Assembly: GCA_027335685.1 (NCBI GenBank)
Contig: DAHWHN010000001.1
Location: 1 to 38,419 of the forward strand
Direction: 5' to 3'
Length of the DNA: 38,419 bases
DNA from: Acidimicrobiaceae bacterium
GTDB lineage: Bacteria; Actinomycetota; Acidimicrobiia; Acidimicrobiales; Bog-793
How positions within the stretch are numbered: position 1 is the stretch's first letter; each line of letters starts with the position of its first letter. Below, one piece after another: positions 24,288 to 32,997 of this stretch. The notes beneath the pieces are model-generated. The model had not been told where the DNA came from and made no database searches. It saw nothing but the letters and a program-made list of their open reading frames with translations. A program made the position numbers and the translations under genes.

Positions 24288-25289
24288 GTGGGCTACCCTG
24301 TCCGGCGCATGCGCCGACTGCGTCGCACGTCGGCGCTGCGCCGGCTGGTCGCGGAGACGCGCCTCGACGTCGCGGACCTCGTCGCCCCGCTCTTCGTGCG
24401 CGAGGGTCTCGCCGAGCCGCGTCCGATCGCCACGCTTCCCGGCGTCGTCCAGCACAGCCGCGCGTCGCTCGTCGCGGAGGCCCGCCGGCTCGTGTCCCTC
24501 GGCATCCCGGCCCTCGTGCTGTTCGGGGTGCCTGAGCACAAGGACCCGGCCGGGTCGGGGGCGTCGGACCCCGACGGCGTCGTCGAGGTGGCGGTGCGCG
24601 ATCTTCGCGACGCCTTCGGCGACGACGTCGTGCTCGTGCCGGACCTGTGCCTCGACGAGTACACCGACCACGGACACTGCGGGCTGATCGGCCGGCGCGG
24701 CGAGGTCGACAACGACGCGACCCTCGAGCGCTACGCCGAGGTCGCGCTCGCCCAGGCCGCGGCGGGTGCCGACCTCGTCGCGCCGAGCGGCATGATGGAC
24801 GGCCAGGTCGGCGCGATCCGCGCGGCCCTGGACTCGGCGGGGCACGACGATGTCGGGATCCTCGCGTACGGCGCGAAGTACGCCTCTGCGTTGTACGGGC
24901 CGTTCCGGGACGCCGTCGACGTCGAGATCGCAGGGGGCGGGGACCGCCGCAGCTACCAGCAGGACCCCGCGAACGGACGTGAGTCCCTCGCCGAGCTGCG
25001 CCTCGACGTCGAGGAAGGCGCCGACATCGTGATGGTCAAGCCGGCGGTCACCTCGCTCGACGTGATCGCCGAGGCTCGCCGCGAGCTCGACGTCCCGGTC
25101 GCGGCCTACCAGGTGAGCGGCGAGTACGCGATGATCTGCGCGGCGGCCGAGCGAGGGATGCTGGACCGGGACGCGGTCGTCCTCGAGACCCTCGGTGCCA
25201 TCCGCCGGGCAGGAGCGGACATCATCCTCACCTACTTCGCCCGCGAGGTCGCCGAGATCCTCGGCGGCGAGCGGGCGACCGAGGCGTGA
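24288..25289 (+). CDS. hemB: Delta-aminolevulinic acid dehydratase (porphobilinogen synthase)
   Basis: 333 residues. It condenses two 5-aminolevulinates into porphobilinogen. The Schiff-base lysines are Lys197 (YGAKYASALYGPFR) and Lys251 (MVKPA). In the metal segment DLCLDEYTDHGHCG (119-132), Cys121 and Cys131 remain, but the middle zinc-site Cys is Asp123. The enzyme is thus between the classical three-Cys zinc type and the Asp-rich magnesium type, a form I believe is common in actinobacteria. The GTG at 24288 is 11 nt after the cobA-hemD stop; an ATG at 24309 is an alternative. The stop overlaps the hemL start. Confidence 0.95.
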   Translation: MGYPVRRMRRLRRTSALRRLVAETRLDVADLVAPLFVREGLAEPRPIATLPGVVQHSRASLVAEARRLVSLGIPALVLFGVPEHKDPAGSGASDPDGVVEVAVRDLRDAFGDDVVLVPDLCLDEYTDHGHCGLIGRRGEVDNDATLERYAEVALAQAAAGADLVAPSGMMDGQVGAIRAALDSAGHDDVGILAYGAKYASALYGPFRDAVDVEIAGGGDRRSYQQDPANGRESLAELRLDVEEGADIVMVKPAVTSLDVIAEARRELDVPVAAYQVSGEYAMICAAAERGMLDRDAVVLETLGAIRRAGADIILTYFAREVAEILGGERATEA

Positions 25290-26596
25290 GCGGCGCCGGG
25301 GGCGACCGGGCGCCGCTCCCGGGGCACGCCGGCGAGCGCAGCCGGGAGCTCTACGTCCGGGCGACCGCGGTGCTGCCGGGCGGCGTCGACTCCCCGGTCC
25401 GCGCGTTCGGGGCGGTCGGCGGGACGCCCTGGTTCGTCGACCGCGCGGAGGGCGCGTACGTCGTCGACGTGGACGGTCGTCGCTACCTCGACTACGTGCA
25501 GTCCTGGGGCGCGTCCATCCTCGGTCACGCGCACCCGGCGCTCGTGGCCGCGGTCCGCGACGCGGCGTCACGCGGCACGACCTTCGGAGCGCCGACGGCG
25601 GGCGAGGTCGAGCTCGCGGAGCGGGTGACCGCGGCGGTGCCGGGCTGCGAGATGGTCCGCTTCGTCTCCTCGGGGACCGAGGCGGTCATGACCGCCGTCC
25701 GCCTCGCGCGCGGTGCGACAGGTCGGGACAGGATCGTCATCTTCTCCGGCTGCTACCACGGCCACTCCGACGCCCTCCTCGCCGCCGGCGGAAGCGGCCT
25801 CGCGACCTTCGGGCTGCCGTCGTCGGCGGGCGTTCCGGCGCATGCCGTCGCCGACACCGTCGTCGTTCCGTACAACGTCGTACCCGAGCTCGACGAGAGG
25901 GTCGCCTGCGTGGTGGTCGAGCCGGTCGCGGCGAACATGGGGCTCGTCGCACCGGAGGCCGGCTTCCTCGCCGGCCTGCGCGCCGCGTGCGACGACGTGG
26001 GCGCGCTGCTCGTGTTCGACGAGGTGATCACCGGCTTCCGGCTCGGCCGGTCCGGTGCGAGCGGGTTGTACGGTGTCTCCCCGGACCTGTGGTGCTTCGG
26101 CAAGGTCGTCGGCGGCGGGCTTCCGCTCGCGGCCCTCGGCGGCGCACGAGCCCTGATGGAGAACCTCGCCCCGCTCGGTCCGGTGTACCAGGCGGGGACG
26201 CTCTCGGGCAATCCTCTCGCCACGGCCGCCGGTGCCGCCGCCCTCGACCTGCTGGTGCCCGACGTCTACCGGGAGCTCGGCGCCAAGGTCGCGACCCTCG
26301 GCGCGGGGCTGGCGGACGCCTTCGCGTCGGTCGGCATCGCAGCCCAGGTTCCCGTCGTCGGCACACTGTTCGGGATCTTCTTCTCGGCCGAGCCGGTGCG
26401 TGACCACGCGGGCGCTCGCAAGGCAGCCGCAACCGACAGCTACCGGGCGTTTTTCAACGCGATGGCTGCGCGCAACGTGGCTCTCGCCCCGAGCCCGTAC
26501 GAGGTCGCCTTCACGTCGCTCGCGCACGGCGACGAGGAGATCGCGACCACCGTGGCCGCGGCGCGAAGCGCTGCGGCCGAGATGGCGCGCGCCTGA
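25286..26596 (+). CDS. hemL: Glutamate-1-semialdehyde 2,1-aminomutase
   Basis: 436 residues, fold-type I PLP enzyme. It converts glutamate-1-semialdehyde, the HemA product, to 5-aminolevulinate. VSSGTEAVMTAVRLAR (128-143), GCYHGHSD (155-162), the cofactor Asp245 in LLVFDEVITG and Lys273 in CFGKVVGGGLP, which binds PLP, are all in place. The opening PGGVDSPVRAF is characteristic of the enzyme. The GTG overlaps the hemB stop (GTGA). With hemA it completes the C5 pathway. It ends the hem operon, and a long imperfect hairpin covers its stop. Confidence 0.96.
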   Translation: MSGAGGDRAPLPGHAGERSRELYVRATAVLPGGVDSPVRAFGAVGGTPWFVDRAEGAYVVDVDGRRYLDYVQSWGASILGHAHPALVAAVRDAASRGTTFGAPTAGEVELAERVTAAVPGCEMVRFVSSGTEAVMTAVRLARGATGRDRIVIFSGCYHGHSDALLAAGGSGLATFGLPSSAGVPAHAVADTVVVPYNVVPELDERVACVVVEPVAANMGLVAPEAGFLAGLRAACDDVGALLVFDEVITGFRLGRSGASGLYGVSPDLWCFGKVVGGGLPLAALGGARALMENLAPLGPVYQAGTLSGNPLATAAGAAALDLLVPDVYRELGAKVATLGAGLADAFASVGIAAQVPVVGTLFGIFFSAEPVRDHAGARKAAATDSYRAFFNAMAARNVALAPSPYEVAFTSLAHGDEEIATTVAAARSAAAEMARA

Positions 26597-26628
26597 GCTG
26601 CGCGGGCCGGAGCCTCAGCCGGCGCGCC
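26584..26628. terminator. Possible bidirectional terminator between hemL and the menJ-like gene
   Basis: GGCGCGC (26584-26590) pairs with GCGCGCC (26622-26628). Inside, CTGAG (26593-26597) pairs with CTCAG (26614-26618). The structure covers both convergent stop codons, which are 18 bp apart. Confidence 0.4.
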
Positions 26629-27913
26629 GCACGAGGGCGGCGACGCTCCGGTAGGCCGCCTCGGCCGGCCCGAGCTCGTCGTCGCGGACCAGGTTCGACA
26701 TGATCGTGAGCACGTGCTCCATGAGCGGCCTCGAGTACATGCCCGTCCCGACGAACAGCCGCATCAGCTCGCCGCGACCCATCAGCTTCATGAACGCGCT
26801 GCCGACCTTGTAGTAGAGCCCGTAGATCTCCGACAGGCGGTCGTCATAGCTCGACAGGTGCGCCGGGTCGGACCCGACGATGGCTTCGGCGATCGTCGCC
26901 GCGGCGAGCCGGCCGGTCTCGTAGCCGTAGGCGATGCCCTCGCCGTTGAAGGGATTGATCGACCCGCCTGCGTCGCCAGCGAGCAGGTAGTCCGGCCCGA
27001 CGTGCGGGCCGACGGACAGCCCCATCGGGAGCCGTCCTCCCGTGGGCGGTCCGAGCGACGAGGCGGGGGACAGGCACCAGGACTCGGGCGCGTAGGCGAC
27101 GAAGGACTCCATGAGCTTGGTGGTGTTGAGCTGCTTCCAGCCCGCGAAGGTCGAGAGGACGCCGATGCCGACGTTGACGCGTCCGTCCCCGAGCGGGAAG
27201 ATCCAGCCGTAGCCTGGCACGACGTTGCCGGCGTTGTCCCGGATGTCGAGGTGGGACTCGATGAAGGTCTCCGCGTGCCGGGGCGACTCGTAGTAGCCCC
27301 GTATGGCCATGCCGAGAGGGATCGACTTGTCCCGTGTGACGCCGAGCGCGCGCCCGAAGCGGGAGTTCGCACCGTCGGCGACGACCACGTAGCGGGCGGA
27401 CACCTCGCTGCGCGAGCCGCTGTCGTGGTCGAGCACGACCGCCCCGCCCGCCGGGCCGCCGGCACCGGCGCCCGCGCCGAGCGGCGCGACGGCTTCCGCA
27501 CCCTGCCAGAGCGTGGCTCCAGCGGCCTGCGCCCTCGCCGCGACGAGCGCGTCGAGGTCCGCTCGTGTCACCACGTAGCCGTGGGAGGGGAAGGCGGGAT
27601 GCGTCGGCCACGCAAGCTCGAGCTCCTTGCCGAACGCGAGCGCGCGCAGCCCGTCGTAGCGGTGGTGCCGCCGAAGGCTCTCGCCGAGGCCCATGTCCTC
27701 GAGCTGGCGGACTGAGCGCGGCGTGAGGCCGTCGCCGCAGGTCTTCACCCTCGGGAAGTGCTTCTTCTCGACGACGAGGACGTCGTAGCCTGCGTCTGCG
27801 AGCCAGTACGCCGCTGCCGAGCCGGAGGGGCCTGCGCCGACGACGAGCACGTCGCACCTGAGCGTCCGCGGCCGTGGCGGTGTGGGGCGTGCGGACGCCG
27901 AGGTGCCGGTCAC
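26615..27913 (-). CDS. menJ: Geranylgeranyl/menaquinone reductase-family flavoprotein (MenJ-like)
   Basis: 432 residues. The FAD-binding loop GAGPSGSAA is at 26-34, [10 protein letters not shown] supplies the second conserved contact, [16 protein letters not shown] is the GD-type motif, and [18 protein letters not shown] is the C-terminal FAD site typical of geranylgeranyl reductases. Family members saturate double bonds in isoprenoid chains; MenJ of mycobacteria reduces one unit of the menaquinone tail. Divergent to the nuo operon, quinone-tail modification is the more likely role, but archaeal-type lipid or carotenoid-related substrates cannot be ruled out. The start is a GTG at 27913. A basic Pro/Thr-rich stretch (1-19) precedes the domain. 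Confidence 0.85.
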   Translation of the reverse strand: MTGTSASARPTPPRPRTLRCDVLVVGAGPSGSAAAYWLADAGYDVLVVEKKHFPRVKTCGDGLTPRSVRQLEDMGLGESLRRHHRYDGLRALAFGKELELAWPTHPAFPSHGYVVTRADLDALVAARAQAAGATLWQGAEAVAPLGAGAGAGGPAGGAVVLDHDSGSRSEVSARYVVVADGANSRFGRALGVTRDKSIPLGMAIRGYYESPRHAETFIESHLDIRDNAGNVVPGYGWIFPLGDGRVNVGIGVLSTFAGWKQLNTTKLMESFVAYAPESWCLSPASSLGPPTGGRLPMGLSVGPHVGPDYLLAGDAGGSINPFNGEGIAYGYETGRLAAATIAEAIVGSDPAHLSSYDDRLSEIYGLYYKVGSAFMKLMGRGELMRLFVGTGMYSRPLMEHVLTIMSNLVRDDELGPAEAAYRSVAALVRRAG

Positions 27914-27929
27914 GCCACGACACTACCGG

Positions 27930-27960
27930 TGGCGGTCGGTGGTCGGCGCCTAGACCGCCA
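27930..27960. promoter_or_regulatory. Inverted repeat in the menJ / nuoA divergent promoter
   Basis: A perfect 8-bp inverted repeat, TGGCGGTC-N15-GACCGCCA, in the 97-bp gap between the divergent starts. It could be an operator or an mRNA hairpin in the menJ leader. A TAGAAC box (27996-28001) ends 9 nt before the nuoA ATG and could be a -10 for a short or absent leader. No Rex operator is seen. Confidence 0.4.
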
Positions 27961-28010
27961 GACGGGCGGATATGCCCGCGACGGGGGAGCCGTGGTAGAA
28001 CCGTTGGCGT

Positions 28011-28466
28011 ATGGGAAGCCTCGACAGCTACCTCCCGATCTTCGTGCTGTTCGTCCTCGCCCTCGCGTTCGCGGGCATCTCGATCCTCGCGTCCAAGCTG
28101 CTGGCGCCGAAGCGGCCGACCTCGGCGAAAGAGGCGCCCTACGAGTGCGGCATCGTGCCTGCGAACGAGCCGCCGCAACGCTTTCCCGTCCGCTTCTACC
28201 TCGTCGCCATGATCTTCGTGATCTTCGACATCGAGGTGATCTTCCTGTTCCCGTGGGCAGTCGTGTTCAACCAGCTCGGACGCTTCGGCCTGGTCGAGAT
28301 CATCGTCTTCGCCGCGGCGGCGTTCTTCTCGCTGTTGTACCTCGTCGCCAACGGAGCTCTCGACTGGGGCCCGGTGCGCCGCGTGCGACCGATCGTCGCC
28401 GTCGAGGCCCGCACGACGAGCTCGACCGTCCGCCGCGTCGGGCCCGGCACCGGCGAAGCAGCGTAG
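28011..28466 (+). CDS. nuoA: NADH-quinone oxidoreductase subunit A
   Basis: 151 residues, membrane subunit of Complex I. Three membrane segments are seen at about 7-29, 62-85 and 95-113. The conserved loop YECG (44-47), with its Cys in the quinone-channel region, and [12 protein letters not shown] (72-83) identify it. The C-terminal 30 residues are polar and longer than usual. The nearest GGGGGAG is 19 nt before the ATG, too far for a normal ribosome site, so initiation may be leaderless. It is the first gene of nuoABCDEFGHIJK. Confidence 0.96.
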   Translation: MGSLDSYLPIFVLFVLALAFAGISILASKLLAPKRPTSAKEAPYECGIVPANEPPQRFPVRFYLVAMIFVIFDIEVIFLFPWAVVFNQLGRFGLVEIIVFAAAAFFSLLYLVANGALDWGPVRRVRPIVAVEARTTSSTVRRVGPGTGEAA

Positions 28467-28474
28467 GGAGCGTC

Positions 28475-29059
28475 ATGGCATCCTGGACCGGGCTCGAGTC
28501 GCTCAACCACAACTTCCTGACGGGCAAGCTCGAGGACTTCGTCAAATGGTCACGAGAGCATTCGATGTGGCCGGCGACGTTCGGCCTCGCCTGCTGCGCG
28601 ATCGAGATGATGGCGGCGGGGGCGGCCGACTTCGACCTCGCCCGCTTCGGCATGGAGGTGTTCCAGCCGTCGCCGCGGCAGGCGGACCTCATGATCGTCG
28701 CCGGACGCGTCTCGCAGAAGATGGCACCCGTGCTCCGCCAGGTCTACGACCAGATGGTGGAGCCGAAGTGGGTCATCTCGATGGGCGTGTGCGCGTCGAC
28801 GGGGGGCATGTTCAACAACTACGCGATCGTCCAGGGCGTCGACCAGGTCGTTCCCGTGGACGTCTACGCACCGGGCTGCCCTCCGAGCCCGCAGACCCTG
28901 ATGCACGCGATCTTGACCCTGCACGAGAAGGTGCGGACGGGGGAGATCACGCGCCGGCGCGCCGTGGCCGGTGCCGGCGCGGGTGTCGACCTCGCCGCCG
29001 AGGTGCCGGGATGGACGCAACCTCTCGAGCGTCCCGTCCACCTCGGGACGCCGCGCTGA
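28475..29059 (+). CDS. nuoB: NADH-quinone oxidoreductase subunit B
   Basis: 194 residues, peripheral-arm subunit holding the terminal [4Fe-4S] cluster N2 that reduces quinone. The unusual ligand set is intact: adjacent Cys40-Cys41 (GLACCAIE), Cys106 (GVCAS) and Cys135 (PGCPPSP). A ~40-residue C-terminal extension rich in Arg/Ala/Val follows the domain. The ATG at 28475 is 8 bp after nuoA, with GTAGGGAG upstream. Its stop shares one base with the nuoC start. Confidence 0.97.
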   Translation: MASWTGLESLNHNFLTGKLEDFVKWSREHSMWPATFGLACCAIEMMAAGAADFDLARFGMEVFQPSPRQADLMIVAGRVSQKMAPVLRQVYDQMVEPKWVISMGVCASTGGMFNNYAIVQGVDQVVPVDVYAPGCPPSPQTLMHAILTLHEKVRTGEITRRRAVAGAGAGVDLAAEVPGWTQPLERPVHLGTPR

Positions 29060-29607
29060 TGGTCGACGAGAGCGTGCCGGGAGCCGCCGCGCCCCTCGGC
29101 GGCGCCGCGCCCCGACCGCTCGCGGCCGAGCTCGCCGAGCTCGCCGACGTGCCCACCGCGTTCTTCCGTGGCGACGAGGTCGTGTTCTGCGCGCGCGAGC
29201 GCTACGTGGCGGTGGTCTCCGCGCTGAAGGATGCAGGCTTCGTGACGTGCTCGGACCTGTGCGCCGTCGACTACCTGACGCATATGGACCGGGCGCTTCC
29301 CCCCGCCGTCGTCGGCGAGCGGTTCGAGATCGTGGTCAACCTCTTGAGCCACAGCCGCCGGCGCTACGTCCGCGTGCGCGTCCAGGTCCCTGCCGACGAC
29401 GCGGTGGTGCCGACGCTGTTCTACCTCTACCCGGGCGTCGAGAACATGGAGCGCGAGGCGTACGACCTGTTCGGCATCGTCTTCACCGACCACCCGGACA
29501 TGACGAGGATCTTGATGCCTCAGGACTGGGAAGGCCACCCGTTGCGCAAGGACTACGGAGTCGGGCGCGTCCCGGTCCAGTTCAAAGAGGCCCCGGGCCC
29601 GCGATGA
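29059..29607 (+). CDS. nuoC: NADH-quinone oxidoreductase subunit C
   Basis: 182 residues, 30-kDa peripheral-arm subunit without cofactors. The signature is ENMEREAYDLFGIVFTDHP, followed by ILMPQDWEGHPLRKDY, the standard closing segment. The start used is the ATG overlapping the nuoB stop; an in-frame ATG at 29011 would add 16 residues inside nuoB. The N-terminal ~30 residues are Ala/Pro-rich and probably disordered. The stop overlaps the nuoD start (ATGA). Confidence 0.95.
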   Translation: MVDESVPGAAAPLGGAAPRPLAAELAELADVPTAFFRGDEVVFCARERYVAVVSALKDAGFVTCSDLCAVDYLTHMDRALPPAVVGERFEIVVNLLSHSRRRYVRVRVQVPADDAVVPTLFYLYPGVENMEREAYDLFGIVFTDHPDMTRILMPQDWEGHPLRKDYGVGRVPVQFKEAPGPR

Positions 29608-31085
29608 GCGACGAGATGGACACCCGGGTCGCCGGGTCGAGCTGGATCCCGGACGCGGGCGGCGACCGAGACCCCGAGCGGCCGGGCACGAGCGACGGCG
29701 CCGGGAGCGCGGGCGAGGACGGGGACGTCGGCGAGGAGGAGCTCGAGAGGCTCTTCGAGGCCGAGACGAGCGAAGGGGACCAGGAGCTCGCCCTCGTCGG
29801 GGAGACCGACGAGATCGAGCTGCTGATCGAGCGTGGCGCGGTGCTGCGCCTGCCCGAGGACGCGGCTGTCGCGGTGGACCCCGCAGGTGCGGGAGGCGCC
29901 GCCGACGCGCACTTCGGCGACGGCGAGACGATGATCATCAACCTCGGGCCGCAGCACCCCTCGACGCACGGGGTGCTCCGGGTGATGCTCGAGCTTCAGG
30001 GCGAGACGGTGCTGCGCTCGAAGCCCGTTGTCGGCTACTTGCACACGGGCATGGAGAAGACCGCCGAGGAGCTCACCTACGTCCAGGGCGCGACGAACGT
30101 CACGCGTATGGACTACCTCTCCCCGCTCAACAACGAGCTCGCGTGGAGCCTCGCGGTCGAGAAGCTGCTCGACGTGGAGCTACCGGCCCGTGCGACCTGG
30201 ATCCGGATGCTCATGTCCGAGCTCAACCGGATCTCCTCCCACGTCATGTGGGCCGCCACGAACGGAATGGACCTGGCCTCGACGACGATGATGATCTTCG
30301 GCTTCCGCGAGCGCGAGATGATCCTGTCGTTCTTCGAGAAGACCACCGGCCTGCGGATGAACCACAACTACATCCGGCCGGGTGGGGTCGCGGCGGACCT
30401 GCCGGACGGCTGGGAGGACGACGTCTCGGTGATCGTCGACACGATCGCCGGTCGTCTGGACGAGTACGACGAGCTCTTGACGGGACAGCCGATCTTCCGC
30501 GAGCGGACCGAGGGCGTCGGGATCATCGGCCCTGACCTCGCCCTCGCGATGTCGGCGACCGGGCCGATCCTGCGCGCCGCAGGCGTGCCGTGGGACCTCC
30601 GCAAGTCGATCCCGTACCTCGCCTACGACGAGGTCGACTTCGACGTGATCGTCGGCACCGTCGGCGACACCTTCGACCGGTACGCGGTCCGGCTGAACGA
30701 GGTGCGCGAGTCCATACGGATCGTCCGCCAGGTGGTCGAGAAGATGCCGGGCGGGGACTACAAGGTCCAGGACAAGAAGATCACCCCACCGCCGCGCGCC
30801 CGCATCGACGAGTCGATGGAGGCACTCATCCACCACTTCAAGCTCTACACCCGCGGCTTCGAGCCCCCGGCCGGCGAGGTCTACGCGTCGATCGAGTCGC
30901 CCCGCGGCGAGCTCGGCTGCTACATCGTCTCGAACGGGTCGAACAAGCCGTACCGGATGCACTGGCGTGGCCCGAGCTTCGTCAACTTGCAGAGTGTCCC
31001 CGCGCTGCTGCGCGGCAGCCTGCTCGCCGACGCGATCGCCATCCTCTCCTCGGTCGACCCGGTGCTCGGCGAGGTGGACCGCTGA
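29604..31085 (+). CDS. nuoD: NADH-quinone oxidoreductase subunit D with acidic N-terminal extension
   Basis: 493 residues, 49-kDa subunit that shapes the quinone site with NuoB and NuoH. The family sequence starts only at about residue 106: MIINLGPQHPSTHGVLR (110-126), then YLHTGMEK, RMDYLSPLNNELAW and the C-terminal CYIVSNGSNKPYR. The first ~105 residues are strongly acidic (SAGEDGDVGEEELERLFEAE and more) and have no counterpart in usual NuoD (~400-440 residues). The start overlaps the nuoC stop by 4 bp, and GGCGACGGCGAGACG lies just before the next ATG (29931, residue 110), which would cut into the conserved strand. The long form is therefore more likely. Confidence 0.95.
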   Translation: MSDEMDTRVAGSSWIPDAGGDRDPERPGTSDGAGSAGEDGDVGEEELERLFEAETSEGDQELALVGETDEIELLIERGAVLRLPEDAAVAVDPAGAGGAADAHFGDGETMIINLGPQHPSTHGVLRVMLELQGETVLRSKPVVGYLHTGMEKTAEELTYVQGATNVTRMDYLSPLNNELAWSLAVEKLLDVELPARATWIRMLMSELNRISSHVMWAATNGMDLASTTMMIFGFREREMILSFFEKTTGLRMNHNYIRPGGVAADLPDGWEDDVSVIVDTIAGRLDEYDELLTGQPIFRERTEGVGIIGPDLALAMSATGPILRAAGVPWDLRKSIPYLAYDEVDFDVIVGTVGDTFDRYAVRLNEVRESIRIVRQVVEKMPGGDYKVQDKKITPPPRARIDESMEALIHHFKLYTRGFEPPAGEVYASIESPRGELGCYIVSNGSNKPYRMHWRGPSFVNLQSVPALLRGSLLADAIAILSSVDPVLGEVDR

Positions 31086-31690
31086 TGGCGCGCCTCAACG
31101 AGGAGAACCTCGAACGTGCGCGGCGCCTCGTGGCCGTCTACCCCGAGCCCCGGTCCGCGCTCATCCCGCTGTGCCATCTCGCCCAGGCCCAGGACGGCTG
31201 GCTCACGCCGGAGGCGATGGAGGACATCGCAGGGCTCGTCGGCGTCACCCCGGCCGAGGTGCACGGCACCGCCACGTTCTACGACATGCTCCACACCGAG
31301 CCCGTCGGTCGCCACGTCGTCGCCGTCTGCACGAACATCGCCTGCATGCTCGCCGGGGCCTACGAGCTGCTCGAGCACGCCGAGGACCGTCTCGGGGTGA
31401 GCGTCGGCCAGACGACGGGCGACGGCGAGTTCACCCTCGAGGAGGCCGAGTGCCTCGCCGGGTGCGACGCCGCACCGTGCGTCCAGGTCAACCACCGCTT
31501 CGTCGGGCCCCTCGACCCGGACGGTTTCGACGAGCTCGTCGAGGACCTCCGCTCGGGAGCGCGCGCCGACGAGGTGCCCCGGCACGGGATCTTGTGCCGC
31601 GTCGAGCGGACGGTCGGGCTCCTCGCCACGGATCCGACCGGCGAGGCCGAGCGGCACGGTGACCCGGCGGCAGGAGGGACAGCACCGTGA
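31085..31690 (+). CDS. nuoE: NADH-quinone oxidoreductase subunit E
   Basis: 201 residues, 24-kDa thioredoxin-fold subunit with the [2Fe-2S] cluster N1a. Ligands Cys82 and Cys87 (VCTNIAC) and Cys123 and Cys127 (ECLAGCDAAPC) are in place. The N-terminal helical region shows LCHLAQAQDGWLTPEAM. A ~40-residue C-terminal tail follows the domain. It shares one base with the nuoD stop and overlaps nuoF by 4 bp, which is consistent with equal synthesis of the NuoEF pair. Confidence 0.95.
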   Translation: MARLNEENLERARRLVAVYPEPRSALIPLCHLAQAQDGWLTPEAMEDIAGLVGVTPAEVHGTATFYDMLHTEPVGRHVVAVCTNIACMLAGAYELLEHAEDRLGVSVGQTTGDGEFTLEEAECLAGCDAAPCVQVNHRFVGPLDPDGFDELVEDLRSGARADEVPRHGILCRVERTVGLLATDPTGEAERHGDPAAGGTAP

Positions 31691-32997
31691 TCACCGAGGC
31701 CGCACCCATCGTCACGAGCCGGATGGGCTACGACGACTCCTACACTCTCGAGCGCTATCTCGCGACCGGTGGCTACGACGGCCTGCGGCGTGCGATCGCG
31801 CTCGGTCCGGACGCCGTGCGGGAGGAGGTCGACAAGGCGAGCCTTCTCGGGCGTGGCGGAGCAGGCTTCCCCGCGGGGCGCAAGTGGTCCATGCTCCGCA
31901 AGGCCGACACGTCGTACCTCGTCGTGAACGGCGACGAGAGCGAGCCCGCGACGTTCAAGGACCACCTGCTCGTCGAGCGCGATCCGCACCAGGTCATCGA
32001 AGGCGCCGTCATAGCGGCCTTCGCGTTGGGCGTCAGCCAGGCTTTCGTCTTCTGCCGTGGCGAGTTCGCCCTCGGTCTCGAGCGTCTCCAGCAGGCCTGC
32101 AACGACGCGTACGCCCACGGAGCGCTCGGGTCCCGGATCTTCGGCTCGGACTTCTCGCTCGACCTCGTGGTCCACCCGGGAGCCGGCGCCTACATCTGCG
32201 GCGAGGAGACGGCCCTGCTCGAGAGCCTCGAGGGCAAGCGGGGCTTCCCGCGCATCAAGCCGCCGTACTTCCCGGCGGCGATCGGCCTCTACGGTGCCCC
32301 GACCGTCGTCAACAACATCGAGACGGTCTCGAACCTTCCGTGGATCGTGTTGAACGGAGGCGCCGCGTTCGCTGCGCTCGGCCAAGGCTCCTCGACCGGT
32401 ACGCGGCTGTTCGCCCTGTCCGGACGCGTCGAGCGGCCGGGCTGGTACGAGCTCGAGATGTCGAAGACCACCTTCCGTGACCTGATCTACGACCCCGCGC
32501 TCGGCGGCGGCATCCGCGACGGTGGCGAGCTGAAGGCCTTCATCCCCGGTGGGGTGTCGGCTCCGTGGTTCGGCCCCGACCAGGTCGACCTCGGTCTCGA
32601 CCAGGACGCGGTCGGTCGAGCCGGGTCGATGCTCGGCTCCGGCTCGGTCGTCGTCATGGACGACACGACCTGCGCGGTGCGCGCGGCGTGGCGGATCACT
32701 CGCTTTTTCGCCCGTGAGTCCTGCGGCCAGTGCACGCCCTGCCGCGAGGGCAGCGGTTGGATCGAGAAGATCATGCGCCGCATCGAGGAGGGCAATGGCC
32801 GGGAGGCGGACCTCGACTTGTTGATGGATGCGTGTGACAACATAGCCCCCGGGGTGTCCTGGCCACCGCAGCAGACCACCATCTGCGTCCTCGGACCCTC
32901 GATCCCGTCGTCGGTCGCGTCCGGCATCCGCATGTTCCGCGACGAGTTCCTGCGCCACGTGAAAGACGGCGTGTGCCCGATGCGGGCCGCCCGATGA
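31687..32997 (+). CDS. nuoF: NADH-quinone oxidoreductase subunit F (NADH-binding)
   Basis: 436 residues. It binds NADH, FMN and the [4Fe-4S] cluster N3. The NADH loop GRGGAGFPAGRKW is at 55-67 and the FMN segment YICGEETALLESLEGKRG at 169-186. Cys346, Cys349 and Cys352 (ESCGQCTPCREG) bind N3, with Cys400 (TTICVLGPSIP) as fourth ligand; the residues after Cys400 differ from the common CALGD. The GTG start overlaps nuoE (GTGA), and the stop overlaps nuoG (ATGA). Confidence 0.97.
   Translation: MITEAAPIVTSRMGYDDSYTLERYLATGGYDGLRRAIALGPDAVREEVDKASLLGRGGAGFPAGRKWSMLRKADTSYLVVNGDESEPATFKDHLLVERDPHQVIEGAVIAAFALGVSQAFVFCRGEFALGLERLQQACNDAYAHGALGSRIFGSDFSLDLVVHPGAGAYICGEETALLESLEGKRGFPRIKPPYFPAAIGLYGAPTVVNNIETVSNLPWIVLNGGAAFAALGQGSSTGTRLFALSGRVERPGWYELEMSKTTFRDLIYDPALGGGIRDGGELKAFIPGGVSAPWFGPDQVDLGLDQDAVGRAGSMLGSGSVVVMDDTTCAVRAAWRITRFFARESCGQCTPCREGSGWIEKIMRRIEEGNGREADLDLLMDACDNIAPGVSWPPQQTTICVLGPSIPSSVASGIRMFRDEFLRHVKDGVCPMRAAR

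Noticed and set aside
27914-28010. Rex operator upstream of nuoA
   Set aside because: No TGTG-N8-CACA or close variant is present in the gap; only an unrelated GC-rich inverted repeat.
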